Positions 8,789 to 17,304 are shown, counted from the stretch's first letter. The stretch: DNA of 64,000 nt from Gottfriedia acidiceleris (GCF_023115465.1 NZ_CP096034.1:4464001-4528000); one strand, 5' to 3'. Notes: generated from the letters alone by a model not told the origin. Made by a program: numbers and translations.

Positions 8789-9790
8789 TTATTTTAAGTA
8801 ACGACTTGGAATTTTATCAATATTTTCTAACATTATTCCAGTACCTACTGCAACACATTGCATTGGATCTTCAGCGATGAAAACAGGTACTTTTAATTCT
8901 TCAGCAAGTAAAATATCTATTCCATGAAGTAATGCTCCGCCACCAGTAAGAATAACTCCACGATCAATAATATCAGCTGATAATTCAGGTGGTGTACGCT
9001 CTAATACTGTTTTTGCAGCTTGTACGATTAAGTAAACTGGTTCACTTAATGCTCTTTGAATTTCATCAGATTGTACAGTAATTGTGCGAGGTAATCCAGT
9101 TACCATATCACGTCCACGAATATCGATTGATTCATTTCTTGCGCCAGGGAAAACAGTACCTACTTCAATTTTAATTTGCTCTGCAGTACGCTCTCCAATT
9201 AGCAGTTTGTATTCACGTTTGATATAGTTTAAAATCTCCATATCAAACTTGTCCCCTGCCATTTTAATTGAAGAGGCGGTGACGATATCTCCCATCGATA
9301 AAACAGCGACATCGGTTGTCCCACCGCCAATATCAATTACCATGTTACCACTTGGTTGGAATATATCCATTCCAGCACCGATTGCAGCAACCTTTGGCTC
9401 TTCTTCAAGATAAACTTGTTTACCGCCACTCTTTTCAGCAGCTTCACGAATTGCTTTTTGTTCAACAGATGTGATGTTTGTTGGACAACAAATCAAAATA
9501 CGCGGCTTTGACATGAATCCCTTTACATCTAATTTATTTATAAAATGACGTAGCATTGCTTCAGTAATATCAAAGTCAGCAATTACACCGTCTTTAAGTG
9601 GACGAATTGCTACGATATTACCAGGTGTACGACCTACCATGCGGCTTGCTTCTTCCCCTACTGCTAATACTTTACCGCTACTACGCTCTATTGCAACTAC
9701 AGAAGGTTCGTTTAATACGATTCCCTTACCTTTAACATGTATTAAGACATTGGCTGTACCAAGATCTATTCCGATATCCTTAGAAAACAT
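8789..9790 (-). CDS. mbl: Cell-shape protein Mbl (MreB-like actin)
   Basis: The 333-residue actin homologue polymerises at the membrane and guides lateral wall synthesis. The phosphate-1 loop DIGIDLGTANVLIHVKGKG is at the N-terminus, phosphate-2 is DIGGGTTDVAVLS, and the adenosine motif is GVILTGGGALLHG. Identity as Mbl rather than MreB comes from the neighbour spoIIID, as in B. subtilis, and from the absence of mreCD. I chose ATG 9790 because AAGGAGG precedes it and the mature start MFSKDIGIDLG matches B. subtilis MFARDIGIDLG; the longer in-frame start at 9853 has no support. Confidence 0.93.
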   Translation of the reverse strand: MFSKDIGIDLGTANVLIHVKGKGIVLNEPSVVAIERSSGKVLAVGEEASRMVGRTPGNIVAIRPLKDGVIADFDITEAMLRHFINKLDVKGFMSKPRILICCPTNITSVEQKAIREAAEKSGGKQVYLEEEPKVAAIGAGMDIFQPSGNMVIDIGGGTTDVAVLSMGDIVTASSIKMAGDKFDMEILNYIKREYKLLIGERTAEQIKIEVGTVFPGARNESIDIRGRDMVTGLPRTITVQSDEIQRALSEPVYLIVQAAKTVLERTPPELSADIIDRGVILTGGGALLHGIDILLAEELKVPVFIAEDPMQCVAVGTGIMLENIDKIPSRYLK

Positions 9791-9947
9791 TCCTTTTGGC
9801 TCCTCCTTATTCACTATACTCATGAGCAGTTCCCCGAATACGTTCCATACCAAAATATAATTTTACCATAAAGAACTACTTTTAGTAATTAATATTTGTG
9901 AACAGGAGGTTAAATATTTCTAATTTTGTTTTCAAGGCTCAGAAACC

Positions 9948-10217
9948 CTATTTAGTCACTTTCTCAACGTCTTCTTTTTGATACTTTTGCTTTGTAGCCT
10001 CTCCACCGCGTAAGTGACGAATTGATTTGTGATAATCCAAAATTTCCTTTACTTCATTTGCCAAATCTGGATTGATTTCCGGTAGGCGTTCTGTTAAATC
10101 TTTGTGAACTGTACTTTTTGACACTCCAAACTCTTTAGCAATTACGCGAACTGTTTTCTTCGTCTCCACGATATATTTCCCAATCTTGATCGTTCTCTCT
10201 TTGATGTAATCGTGCAC
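9948..10217 (-). CDS. spoIIID: Sporulation transcription factor SpoIIID
   Basis: This 89-residue DNA-binding protein switches genes on and off in the mother cell during the sigma-E to sigma-K transition. VRVIAKEFGVSKSTVHKDL forms the helix-turn-helix (about 23-41), and LANEVKEILDYHKSIRHLRG is the conserved C-terminal helix region. The start is GTG 10217 (sequence V-HDYIKERTIKIG), preceded by GAGGAGGAGA, and equals the known B. subtilis start. An in-frame GTG at 10346 also has a purine-rich site and would add 43 residues; see findings. The gene lies between mbl and spoIIQ as in B. subtilis. Confidence 0.95.
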   Translation of the reverse strand: MHDYIKERTIKIGKYIVETKKTVRVIAKEFGVSKSTVHKDLTERLPEINPDLANEVKEILDYHKSIRHLRGGEATKQKYQKEDVEKVTK

Positions 10218-10385
10218 ACTACTCTCCTCCTCTAAATGGATGTGAGAAGCGTGAAATGAGACTCGTTTTGACTGACTAAGCTGCTCTTTTTCCTGCTCTG
10301 ACTGACCTGCTGAGGTACATTTATTTTGACTAGGTAGAAAATCCACGATTCCTCACCTCAAACACCTCTTTGATGGGTTTATAAC

Positions 10386-10414
10386 ATTGTATTAGCAAAG
10401 GTGTCTAACTATGC
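10386..10414 (-). promoter_or_regulatory. Sigma-E promoter of spoIIID
   Basis: On the minus strand GCATAGT (10408-10414) and AATACAAT (10386-10393) are separated by exactly 14 bases; the -10 matches CATACAMT at seven of eight positions. spoIIID is a known sigma-E gene in B. subtilis. The predicted start lies about 160 bases before the GTG start, leaving a long leader. Confidence 0.65.
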
Positions 10415-10425
10415 ACAATTATCAG

Positions 10426-10479
10426 AAAAAAACAAGTGCCCAACACATATGGGGTATGATTCCCACGTGTTAGGCACTT
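10426..10479 (-). terminator. Terminator of spoIIQ
   Basis: AAGTGCCTAACACGTGGG pairs with its partner around ATCATA and a T run follows on the minus strand. The stem resembles the murA terminator at 15106-15152 (shared TGCC, ACCCCA, GGGCA blocks), so the two appear to be copies of one hairpin family. Confidence 0.8.
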
Positions 10480-10496
10480 TGTGAATTGCTTAATTA

Positions 10497-11291
10497 TTAT
10501 TGTTGAATTTTATTTCCATCTGAATCAGTATTAGAAGAACCTTCTTGATTGTCATCTGATACATTACCAGAAGTATTCATTGTATTAGATTCTTTTGTTT
10601 CACTTTTTGAATTTTCAGAACTAATAATTGATGAAACATCTTGTCCTTGGTATTTCTCTGGATTAATTGCTACACCATCTTTACGTAATTCATAATGAAC
10701 ATGAATGCCATTTTCTTTGCCAATTAAAGCTGTTCCAGCTGTTCCAAGAACTTGTCCTTGTGAAACTTTTGTTCCTGGCTCAACACTTACAGATTTTAAG
10801 CTTTGGTAATATGAAACTAATCCGTTACCACTTTCTACTACAACTACATAACCTAACTCAGCATCTTTTTGAGCTTTTGTTACAGTACCACTAAGAGCTG
10901 CGGTTACATCAAATTCTTTTCCACTTTTATCAACTAAATCCATACCAGTGTTGATCGTGAAAGTATTATTATCCATTTGGATTAATGATGCTTGTTGCTC
11001 ATCTTTTGAAGCAGAGTCATCATAATAATGACTTTTAACTTGAACTGTCGCATCCTTCGAAACAGGATAAGTTAATTTTTCTTCTGGCTGTGAAGCTGGA
11101 ATTGCTTCTGGCTCTCTCGTATCAACTGTAGTTCCAGTTTTTGTTGGAGTTGGAGCATTACTGTATTGATACCATAACGCACCTGTCAAAATAACTGCTG
11201 CACTCACTAAATAAATTGCTGGTACTACCCAACGCTTTCTTAACATTTTAATAACCTTTTGAGAAGTTTTTTTGTTTTGTTCCTCTCTCAT
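10497..11291 (-). CDS. spoIIQ: Forespore engulfment protein SpoIIQ (LytM/M23 domain)
   Basis: The 264-residue protein has a cytoplasmic start, one membrane helix (WVVPAIYLVSAAVILTGALW, about 21-40), an extracytoplasmic LytM domain and a Ser/Asn/Asp-rich tail. It forms the forespore half of the SpoIIQ-SpoIIIAH channel across the intermembrane space. The second zinc motif HVHYELRKDG is present, but the usual first histidine (HxGxD) is replaced: the sequence reads NTGMDL. The domain is therefore probably inactive as a peptidase, as in B. subtilis SpoIIQ. Start ATG 11291 has AGAGGTG before it; upstream ATGs fall inside the sigma-F promoter. Confidence 0.95.
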   Translation of the reverse strand: MREEQNKKTSQKVIKMLRKRWVVPAIYLVSAAVILTGALWYQYSNAPTPTKTGTTVDTREPEAIPASQPEEKLTYPVSKDATVQVKSHYYDDSASKDEQQASLIQMDNNTFTINTGMDLVDKSGKEFDVTAALSGTVTKAQKDAELGYVVVVESGNGLVSYYQSLKSVSVEPGTKVSQGQVLGTAGTALIGKENGIHVHYELRKDGVAINPEKYQGQDVSSIISSENSKSETKESNTMNTSGNVSDDNQEGSSNTDSDGNKIQQ

Positions 11292-11309
11292 CCTTATCAC
11301 CTCTGCCAT

Positions 11310-11339
11310 CATTGTCAACAGATTTCTGGAATTATATAC
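11310..11339 (-). promoter_or_regulatory. Sigma-F promoter of spoIIQ
   Basis: GTATA (11335-11339) and GTTGACAATG (11310-11319) are separated by exactly 15 bases, matching GYWTA-N15-GGNRANAHTR at all -35 positions and nine of ten -10 positions. Position and factor agree with the known sigma-F control of spoIIQ and exclude the longer start codons. Confidence 0.75.
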
Positions 11340-11375
11340 GCAATTTAGAAAATTTTAGTTCGACAAAATTCTTAC

Positions 11376-11492
11376 TTTTCCACACAATTTCAAACTAATT
11401 CACATTAATCCACAAAAAACTAGAAAAATATTAACAAATGAAAGCGATTTATCCACAATTCCACAAGGTTTATACACAATATTTGTGGATAA
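11376..11492. repeat. DnaA-box cluster upstream of spoIIQ
   Basis: Five near-consensus boxes (TTATCCACA) lie in 117 bases: TTTTCCACA 11376, TAATCCACA 11406, TTATCCACA 11449, TTATACACA 11470 and the reverse TGTGGATAA 11484. Two are perfect. The cluster lies between the spoIIQ promoter and the T-box promoter in AT-rich DNA. Confidence 0.6.
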
Positions 11493-11531
11493 GTTAATAA
11501 ACCTCATTATAAAGTTAATAAAATATTTTTC

Positions 11532-11560
11532 TTGCATTTTTCTTTTTTACAAAATATAAT
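11532..11560 (+). promoter_or_regulatory. Sigma-A promoter of the T-box unit
   Basis: TTGCAT (11532-11537) and a perfect TATAAT (11555-11560) are separated by 17 bases. Transcription would begin near 11567, about 65 bases before the conserved T-box stem I. Confidence 0.6.
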
Positions 11561-11631
11561 CACACTACAAGCTTGTACGATGTATTAAATACTTAAACTT
11601 AAAAATTATTTCAGTGATTATATATTTTTTT

Positions 11632-11944
11632 GCGATGATGAAGAAGAGTAGATTATATGAAAGTTTCAGAGAGCTGACGGTTGGTGCAAGTCAGTACGGA
11701 CATATTTTTGAATGGGCTTCTGAGCACCCAAACCGAACCATTTATTTATGCAGTAGGCTTTGGCGGACGTCTCACCGATAAAAGAGACAGGTATTCAAAC
11801 TCATGTTTCGATACTGCTTTTTGTCACAAGGTAGTTCAATTCATTTGTTTTGATACTGCAAAGTGAGTCTAAACGTTTTTAGACTAATTAAGGTGGCACC
11901 ACGGGAGTCCTCGTCCTTTTTATAAGGCGGGGACTCTTTTTTTG
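11632..11944 (+). promoter_or_regulatory. T-box riboswitch leader (tRNA-sensing)
   Basis: The leader has the T-box order: stem I start GATGAAGAAGAGTA, CAGAGAG, GGTGCAAGTC distal loop, AGTAGG, then the T-box motif AAGGTGGCACCACGGG (11890-11905) and a terminator stem GAGTCCTCGTCC/GGCGGGGACTC with T7 (11905-11943). Uncharged tRNA should stabilise the antiterminator and allow expression of the peptide-binding protein. The specifier codon is not certain: TGC (Cys) at 11749-11751 sits directly before AGTAGG, next to a plausible UAUAUGAA/UUUAUUUA helix. The variable T-box base is C, however, which predicts a tRNA with discriminator G, while tRNA-Cys usually has U. Confidence 0.9.
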
Positions 11945-11973
11945 TACCCAAAAATAAGGAGAGAAAAAATAAA

Positions 11974-13593
11974 ATGATATTTACTAAGAAAACCTTTATA
12001 GCAATTACTTTATTATTCACATTGGCACTAGCAGGTTGTGGACAACAATCAAATCAGGCAGCTTCGAAGACTAATGATCACACGTTACATTTAATGGATA
12101 CTTCAGATATTGTAAGTCTTGATAGTTCTCTAGCTTTAGATGGACCATCATTAAATGCACTTAATAGTGTAATGGAAGGTCTTTATATGCCAAATGAAAA
12201 AGGAGAATACGTTCCCGCTGCTGCATTGTCACACAAAGTTAGTACGGACGGTAAAGTTTATACATTTACTTTAAGGGATACTAACTATTCAAATGGAGAT
12301 CCAGTAACAGCAAAAGATTTTGTTTTTGCAATGAAACGAGCAGTTGATCCAAATACTAAAGCTCAGTTCGCATACGATTTATATGATATTGAAAACGCAA
12401 AAGAAATTAACCAAGGAAAGTTACCTGTGGATAAACTCGGGGTAACTGCACTAGATGATAAAACATTACAAATTAAACTTGAACGCCCTATTCCATATTT
12501 CATTCAACTGACTAGTTTACCGATGTTCTTCCCGTTAAATGAAAAATTCGTTAAGGAACAAGGTAGCAAATATGGTTTAGAAGCAAATACAACTTTATAT
12601 AATGGTCCATACGTTGTAAGTAAATGGGATCATGAAGTTGGATTCACAATGACAAAAAATCCACAATACTATGATAAAAGGAATGTCCATGTAAATAAAA
12701 TTGACGTTAAAATCATGAAAGAAACAACAACTGCCGTTAATCTCTATGAAACAGGTGAACTTGATCAAGCGATTATAGATTCTAATGTTATCGATCGTTA
12801 TAAGGGGAATAAGGAACTAAACAAACTAGCTATGCCAATTGTCTCTTACATCAGCTTTAACCAAAAAAATACATTTTTAGCAAATCTAAAAGTACGTAAG
12901 GCAATCGCAAATGGCTTTAATAAAGAGGACATTAGTACAACGATACTAAACGATGGTTCGATTCCTACTGATCGAATTATTCCTAAAGGTTTAGTAAAAA
13001 ACTCTAAAGGCGTCGACTTTGTTAGGTCAACCTCTCATCCTTCTACAGTAAGTTTAGAGGAGGCTAAATCACTGTTTAAAGAAGCTTTATCTGAAAGTGG
13101 TAAGTCAAAAGCTACAATTTCATTACTAGTAAGTGATAGCAATACATCACGTAAAATTGGTGAATATTTAAAATCACAATTAGAAACGAATTTAAAAGGT
13201 CTAACAGTTAATATTGTCGTACAACCTGCACAACAAAAATTCGAATTGCGTCAGCAAGGAAACTATGATCTCTCTCTAGATACATGGGGTGCAGATTATC
13301 CAGATCCAACGACTTATTTAGAGTTATTTACATCTAAATCGGCTTTAAATGTATTAAATTATAAAAATGCTAAATATGACGATTTTGTTCAAAAAGCAAA
13401 TACAATCAGCTTACAAAACGAAACAGAACGTACTCAGCTCCTTCATAATGCTGAAGACCTTTTACTAGATGATGCTGCGATTGCTCCAGTTTATCAAGCT
13501 GGCTATGTATACTTGCAAAAATCAAATGTAAAAAACATAAAGGTACGTCCATTTGTTGGATATTTTTATTATAAATTTGCTCAAAAGCAGTAA
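11974..13593 (+). CDS. Peptide ABC transporter substrate-binding lipoprotein (OppA/DppE type)
   Basis: The 539-residue protein begins with a lipoprotein signal whose lipobox LAGC puts the lipid on Cys22. Family motifs (Solute-binding family 5) include NSVMEGLYMPNEKGEYVPAA, YTFTLRDTNYSNGDPVTAKD and DTWGADYPDPTTYLELF. It should bind oligopeptides outside the membrane and hand them to a permease. No permease or ATPase genes lie beside it, so it is an orphan that must share a transporter encoded elsewhere. The upstream T-box ties its expression to starvation for one amino acid, which supports a role in peptide scavenging. A terminator follows about 120 bases later. Confidence 0.9.
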   Translation: MIFTKKTFIAITLLFTLALAGCGQQSNQAASKTNDHTLHLMDTSDIVSLDSSLALDGPSLNALNSVMEGLYMPNEKGEYVPAAALSHKVSTDGKVYTFTLRDTNYSNGDPVTAKDFVFAMKRAVDPNTKAQFAYDLYDIENAKEINQGKLPVDKLGVTALDDKTLQIKLERPIPYFIQLTSLPMFFPLNEKFVKEQGSKYGLEANTTLYNGPYVVSKWDHEVGFTMTKNPQYYDKRNVHVNKIDVKIMKETTTAVNLYETGELDQAIIDSNVIDRYKGNKELNKLAMPIVSYISFNQKNTFLANLKVRKAIANGFNKEDISTTILNDGSIPTDRIIPKGLVKNSKGVDFVRSTSHPSTVSLEEAKSLFKEALSESGKSKATISLLVSDSNTSRKIGEYLKSQLETNLKGLTVNIVVQPAQQKFELRQQGNYDLSLDTWGADYPDPTTYLELFTSKSALNVLNYKNAKYDDFVQKANTISLQNETERTQLLHNAEDLLLDDAAIAPVYQAGYVYLQKSNVKNIKVRPFVGYFYYKFAQKQ

Positions 13594-13710
13594 GGGCTAA
13601 GAAAAGAAATGGATTGTAGGATTATAAGGAGCTGAAATGATTGCAGAAATAATATGTTATTTATGCAATTAAATTTCTTAATTTCCAAAATAAAATACTT
13701 TATTAAATCA

Positions 13711-13760
13711 AAAAACACTCTAAACGGACGAATCTTAGTTCGATTTAGAGTGTCTTTTAT
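13711..13760 (+). terminator. Terminator of the peptide-binding protein gene
   Basis: ACACTCTAAA pairs with TTTAGAGTGT, with an inner CGGACGAA/TTAGTTCG pairing, followed by CTTTT on the plus strand. Confidence 0.8.
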
Positions 13761-13803
13761 GTTATATTCTTCTTTTCATAAAAAACCGATCTTAGGGGTT
13801 AAA

Positions 13804-13832
13804 CAAAAAAAACAGACCTTAATAAGGTCTGT
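13804..13832 (-). terminator. Terminator of spoIID
   Basis: ACAGACCTTATTAAGGTCTG is a perfect palindrome core and is followed by eight T on the minus strand. Confidence 0.85.
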
Positions 13833-13875
13833 CCAGAGTTAAAACTACACAAAATTTGAGTTACAGTCCGAACTC

Positions 13876-14889
13876 TCAAAGCTTCTTTAATAGGTCATAA
13901 TCCTTCTTACTAAGCTTCTTTATGTTGATTCCCTTATAATAATACTTAACGATCTCATCGTATGTTTTTCCTTGCTTAGCAAGCTCATTTGCACCGTATT
14001 GACTCATACCTACTCCATGACCAAAACCTTTTGTTGTAATGATGATTTCATTACCTGAACGCTCCCATGAAAAATCTGTAGAACGTAGGTTTAGTTTTTC
14101 TCTAATTTCTTTACCTGAGAGAGTTTTTTTACCAAACGCCACTTGTTCTACACGTTTACCTTGTGTTCTCATCGTGACTTTCCCTATGTCTGACTTATTA
14201 ATTTTTACATTAAGTTTCTTTTCGAAATCACTTATTGTAAATGATTTTTTTGATACATAGTTTGGAGCAACGGAATCCCAAGGACTCGGTACGCTTTTTA
14301 AATATGGTACACTATTTTTCCAATATTCTTCGGAGTTTTCTGTGTATCCATTGCTTGTGGAGAAGAATGAAGCAGTTATAGGTTGTCCATTGTATGTTAA
14401 TATTTGTCCTTCAGTGGCTTTTACAGCTTTTTCAATTTTAGCTATATTTTTATCATATTCAGCGCCATATCTTCTCTTCAGGTCATCGCGATCCTGAAAG
14501 ACTTGAAAATTAACAGAATCATCAACAATTCCACCCTCATCAAGTGGTTTTCCTTCTTTCAATCGTTTGATGATAAATGTTCTTGCACTTAAACTTTGTG
14601 CTTTTAGTGCTTCTGTTTCAAATTTGGCTGGCATTTCTGATGCTACTACTCCTAGTACGTATTCCTCGATTGGTAGTTTTTCAACTTTTTGAGTTTTTGT
14701 TCTAAATACTTCAATACTTAGATTGTCATTTTTGTTCGCTGCTGCGACTTGGTTTGCTTTTTTCTGTAGTTGATCAACCAATCTACCATCTGTGTGGCTA
14801 TGAAATGGTAGAACAAGCAATGTAGGGATAAGAATAACGACTGAGCAAGTAGTTAATCCTGCAGTGATTAATGTTTTAAATGACTTCAT
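13876..14889 (-). CDS. spoIID: Stage II sporulation protein D (lytic transglycosylase)
   Basis: The 337-residue protein has one N-terminal membrane helix (about 8-29) and a SpoIID/LytB catalytic domain. It cuts glycan strands during engulfment, together with SpoIIM and SpoIIP. Conserved parts are VLGVVASEMPAKFETEALKA, containing the catalytic glutamate of ASEMP, and GFGHGVGMSQYGANELAKQG near residue 290. The start ATG 14889 follows AGGAGG. Order murA-spoIID-spoIIQ equals B. subtilis, with the T-box unit inserted between spoIID and spoIIQ. It should be a sigma-E gene, but I found no convincing sigma-E pair in its upstream region. Confidence 0.95.
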   Translation of the reverse strand: MKSFKTLITAGLTTCSVVILIPTLLVLPFHSHTDGRLVDQLQKKANQVAAANKNDNLSIEVFRTKTQKVEKLPIEEYVLGVVASEMPAKFETEALKAQSLSARTFIIKRLKEGKPLDEGGIVDDSVNFQVFQDRDDLKRRYGAEYDKNIAKIEKAVKATEGQILTYNGQPITASFFSTSNGYTENSEEYWKNSVPYLKSVPSPWDSVAPNYVSKKSFTISDFEKKLNVKINKSDIGKVTMRTQGKRVEQVAFGKKTLSGKEIREKLNLRSTDFSWERSGNEIIITTKGFGHGVGMSQYGANELAKQGKTYDEIVKYYYKGINIKKLSKKDYDLLKKL

Positions 14890-15105
14890 ATTTTCCTCCT
14901 ATCCATTTCAAAACAACTTTAAATGACAATTTTCAACTAATTGCCGTTTCTAAAGATAATTTATGTACATGGACAAGCATTTAGAACAAATAATAGATTG
15001 AATTCAAATTAGATTCTTTTTACAAATTGTATTTTTTTTTATTATTTTTAGAATATTTTATAAGGTTTCTGCCTATAACTGATAGTAGAAAGTTGCATGA
15101 AAATG

Positions 15106-15152
15106 CAAAAATGCCCGACTCTATGTGGGGTAACACAAAGTGCCAGGCATTT
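15106..15152 (-). terminator. Terminator of murA
   Basis: AAATGCCTGGCACTTTGTGT pairs with ACATAGAGTCGGGCATTT around TACCCC and T5 follows on the minus strand. It is a sequence relative of the spoIIQ terminator hairpin. Confidence 0.75.
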
Positions 15153-15167
15153 GAATTAGTTTTTAGT

Positions 15168-16472
15168 TTACGCTTGTAAATCTTTTAGTGTTTCTTCCTC
15201 TACAGCTGTGCTTGGTTCGTTTACACGTTCAATGTCCGCTCCAAGTGCAGCAAGCTTTTCATGGAAATTTACATAACCACGATCTAAATGTTTTAATTCA
15301 GTAACACGAGTATATCCATCAACAACAAGACCAGCAAGGATAAGTGATGCAGCAGCACGTAAATCCGTAGCAGCTACTTCTGCTCCTTGAAGATCATTCG
15401 GTCCATGAATAATAGTTGATCGACCTTCAATTTTAATATTTGCATTCATGCGACGGAATTCTTCCACGTGCATAAAACGATTTTCGAATACTGTTTCAGT
15501 AATCATGCCTGTTCCATTAGCTTTTAATAGAAGTGCCATCATTTGTGATTGCATATCTGTTGGGAAGCCTGGGTGAGGCATCGTTTTGATGTCTACAGGT
15601 TTTAAATTGTCTGTACCAATTACTCGAAGACCTTCTTCCTCTTCAATAATTGTTACTCCCATTTCACGCATTTTCGCTACAACTGAGCTTAAATGTTCTG
15701 GAACTGCATTTTCAATTAATACGTTTCCATTCGTGATTGCTGCTGCTACCATAAATGTTCCAGCTTCAATACGGTCTGGAATAATGTGATGAGTTGTACC
15801 AAATAATGTTGGTACACCTTCAATTCGAATAGTGCCTGTTCCAGCTCCACGAACTTTACCACCCATTGCATTAATGAAATTTGCTAAGTCAACAATTTCA
15901 GGTTCTTTTGCAGCATTTTCAAGAATTGTTGTTCCTTCTGCAAGTGAAGCTGCAGACATAATATTTTCTGTTGCACCTACGCTTGGGAAATCTAAATAGA
16001 TTTTTGCCCCTTTTAAACGACCGTTTGATTTTGCTTCTACAAAACCATTACCAACCGTAATTTGAGCTCCCATTGCTTCAAATCCTTTTAAGTGCTGTTC
16101 AATTGGTCTAGATCCAATCGCACATCCACCTGGTAACGCTACACGTGCATGACCATTTCTAGCTAAAAGTGGTCCCATTACAAGAATAGATGCTCGCATT
16201 TTACGAACATATTCAAATGGCGCTTCAACATGTAAATCCTTTGAAGCATCAACTGTTACTGTATTATTTTTGAACCCAACTTCTGTATTTAAATTACGAA
16301 GAACTTCGTTAATCGTGTATACGTCAGATAGAGTTGGTACGTCATGAATTATATTTTTTCCTTCACTAGCTAGTAGCGCTGCAGCAAGAACTGGTAAGAC
16401 AGCATTTTTTGCACCCTCTACACGAACTGTGCCTTGAAGCTGTTTCCCGCCACGGACAATGATTTTATCCAA
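15168..16472 (-). CDS. murA: UDP-N-acetylglucosamine 1-carboxyvinyltransferase
   Basis: The 434-residue enzyme transfers enolpyruvate from PEP to UDP-GlcNAc, the first committed step of peptidoglycan synthesis and the fosfomycin target. [19 protein letters not shown] holds Lys22, and the catalytic cysteine is in [13 protein letters not shown] at residue 117. The C-terminal motif is [13 protein letters not shown]. By position (ywmB-murA-spoIID) this is the MurAA copy; part of a second copy, MurAB, lies at the right end of the window. Confidence 0.95.
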   Translation of the reverse strand: MDKIIVRGGKQLQGTVRVEGAKNAVLPVLAAALLASEGKNIIHDVPTLSDVYTINEVLRNLNTEVGFKNNTVTVDASKDLHVEAPFEYVRKMRASILVMGPLLARNGHARVALPGGCAIGSRPIEQHLKGFEAMGAQITVGNGFVEAKSNGRLKGAKIYLDFPSVGATENIMSAASLAEGTTILENAAKEPEIVDLANFINAMGGKVRGAGTGTIRIEGVPTLFGTTHHIIPDRIEAGTFMVAAAITNGNVLIENAVPEHLSSVVAKMREMGVTIIEEEEGLRVIGTDNLKPVDIKTMPHPGFPTDMQSQMMALLLKANGTGMITETVFENRFMHVEEFRRMNANIKIEGRSTIIHGPNDLQGAEVAATDLRAAASLILAGLVVDGYTRVTELKHLDRGYVNFHEKLAALGADIERVNEPSTAVEEETLKDLQA

Positions 16473-16504
16473 ACTTTTCCCCTCCGTGTCCTAAAATAGA
16501 TCTA

Positions 16505-17224
16505 TCAATATTCTACTGTTATAATCGGTGTGCCAATAATAATTGTCGTTGATTTATCAACATTGTTTTCACGAATTGCAATTTGTAAATTAATTTTTTT
16601 GCCATTTGCAACCAGAGCGTCATTCCACTGTTCAGTATATGCTGAAACAGAGACGAATGCCCCTTCTTTTATTTCTTCAATTTTTGTTGCTTTAAAAGTC
16701 CCCAAAAAATCATTTTTTATACCCTGCAAAACACCTTCAAGTTTACCACCCATTGTCCCCTTTATACAAGTAAAAAAAGTAGGTTCTTTACTAAAAATAT
16801 TTTCCAATGAGTTCTTTATAAGTTTATTCGTTTCTTTTTCAGCATGCTGGTCCCATTTAGTCCCACTAAGCTCATAAATTACATAGCTGCTGTTATTGCC
16901 AGTAGATGTAACAACGATTCTTTCTGTGACCAAATTATGGTTAAACGTACCAATTATTTTATTACCATTGTCTGCTTTCGTCCACTTAAAATTTTTAAAA
17001 TCGTCTTTATATTTACTGATTATTTTGGACACCGAAGTATTCATTTTAGCTTCTCTTGCGTATAAATTCCAACTTGTAACCGAAATGTCTTTTTTATTTA
17101 ATACGTCTGCAAAACGGTTCAATTGGCCTACACCTGTATCAGCCATACCGATTTTACCCCAATTAAAAAATAATGCAGAAGCAAAAGTAATCGTAATTAA
17201 AAATAAGTACATAGTTTTTTTCAT
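16505..17224 (-). CDS. ywmB: YwmB-family exported protein
   Basis: The 239-residue protein has an N-terminal signal or anchor helix (YLFLITITFASALFFNWG) and matches the YwmB (TATA-box-binding-like, DUF1779) family by size and by its place directly before murA. The function is unknown. Its ribosome site AGAGAGGGG, 7 bases before ATG 17224, is completely paired in a 9-bp hairpin with CCCCTCTCT (17232-17269), so translation may be controlled by RNA folding. Confidence 0.8.
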   Translation of the reverse strand: MKKTMYLFLITITFASALFFNWGKIGMADTGVGQLNRFADVLNKKDISVTSWNLYAREAKMNTSVSKIISKYKDDFKNFKWTKADNGNKIIGTFNHNLVTERIVVTSTGNNSSYVIYELSGTKWDQHAEKETNKLIKNSLENIFSKEPTFFTCIKGTMGGKLEGVLQGIKNDFLGTFKATKIEEIKEGAFVSVSAYTEQWNDALVANGKKINLQIAIRENNVDKSTTIIIGTPIITVEY

Positions 17225-17231
17225 ATATAAT

Positions 17232-17269
17232 CCCCTCTCTTACTTCCATTTTTCACAGGTAGAGAGGGG
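17232..17269 (-). promoter_or_regulatory. Hairpin covering the ywmB ribosome binding site
   Basis: CCCCTCTCT and AGAGAGGGG form a perfect 9-bp stem with a 20-base loop. The downstream arm is the ywmB Shine-Dalgarno sequence. There is no T tract after it, so it is not a normal terminator. Confidence 0.55.
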
Positions 17270-17304
17270 TTTATACGATACATCGTAACATACTTTTTGA
17301 CAAA

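Noticed and set aside
10497-11291. SpoIIQ as an active M23 endopeptidase
   Set aside because: The first zinc histidine is replaced by Asn in NTGMDL, so catalysis is unlikely although HVH is kept.
11681-11866. 61-codon plus-strand frame
   Set aside because: It lies entirely inside the T-box stem I and linker region.
13654-13842. 62-codon plus-strand frame after the peptide-binding protein gene
   Set aside because: It runs through two terminator hairpins and has no family features.
16896-17288. 130-codon plus-strand frame opposite ywmB
   Set aside because: It lies antisense to a conserved gene in a conserved order, has no ribosome site, and its sequence is the hydrophobic shadow of ywmB.
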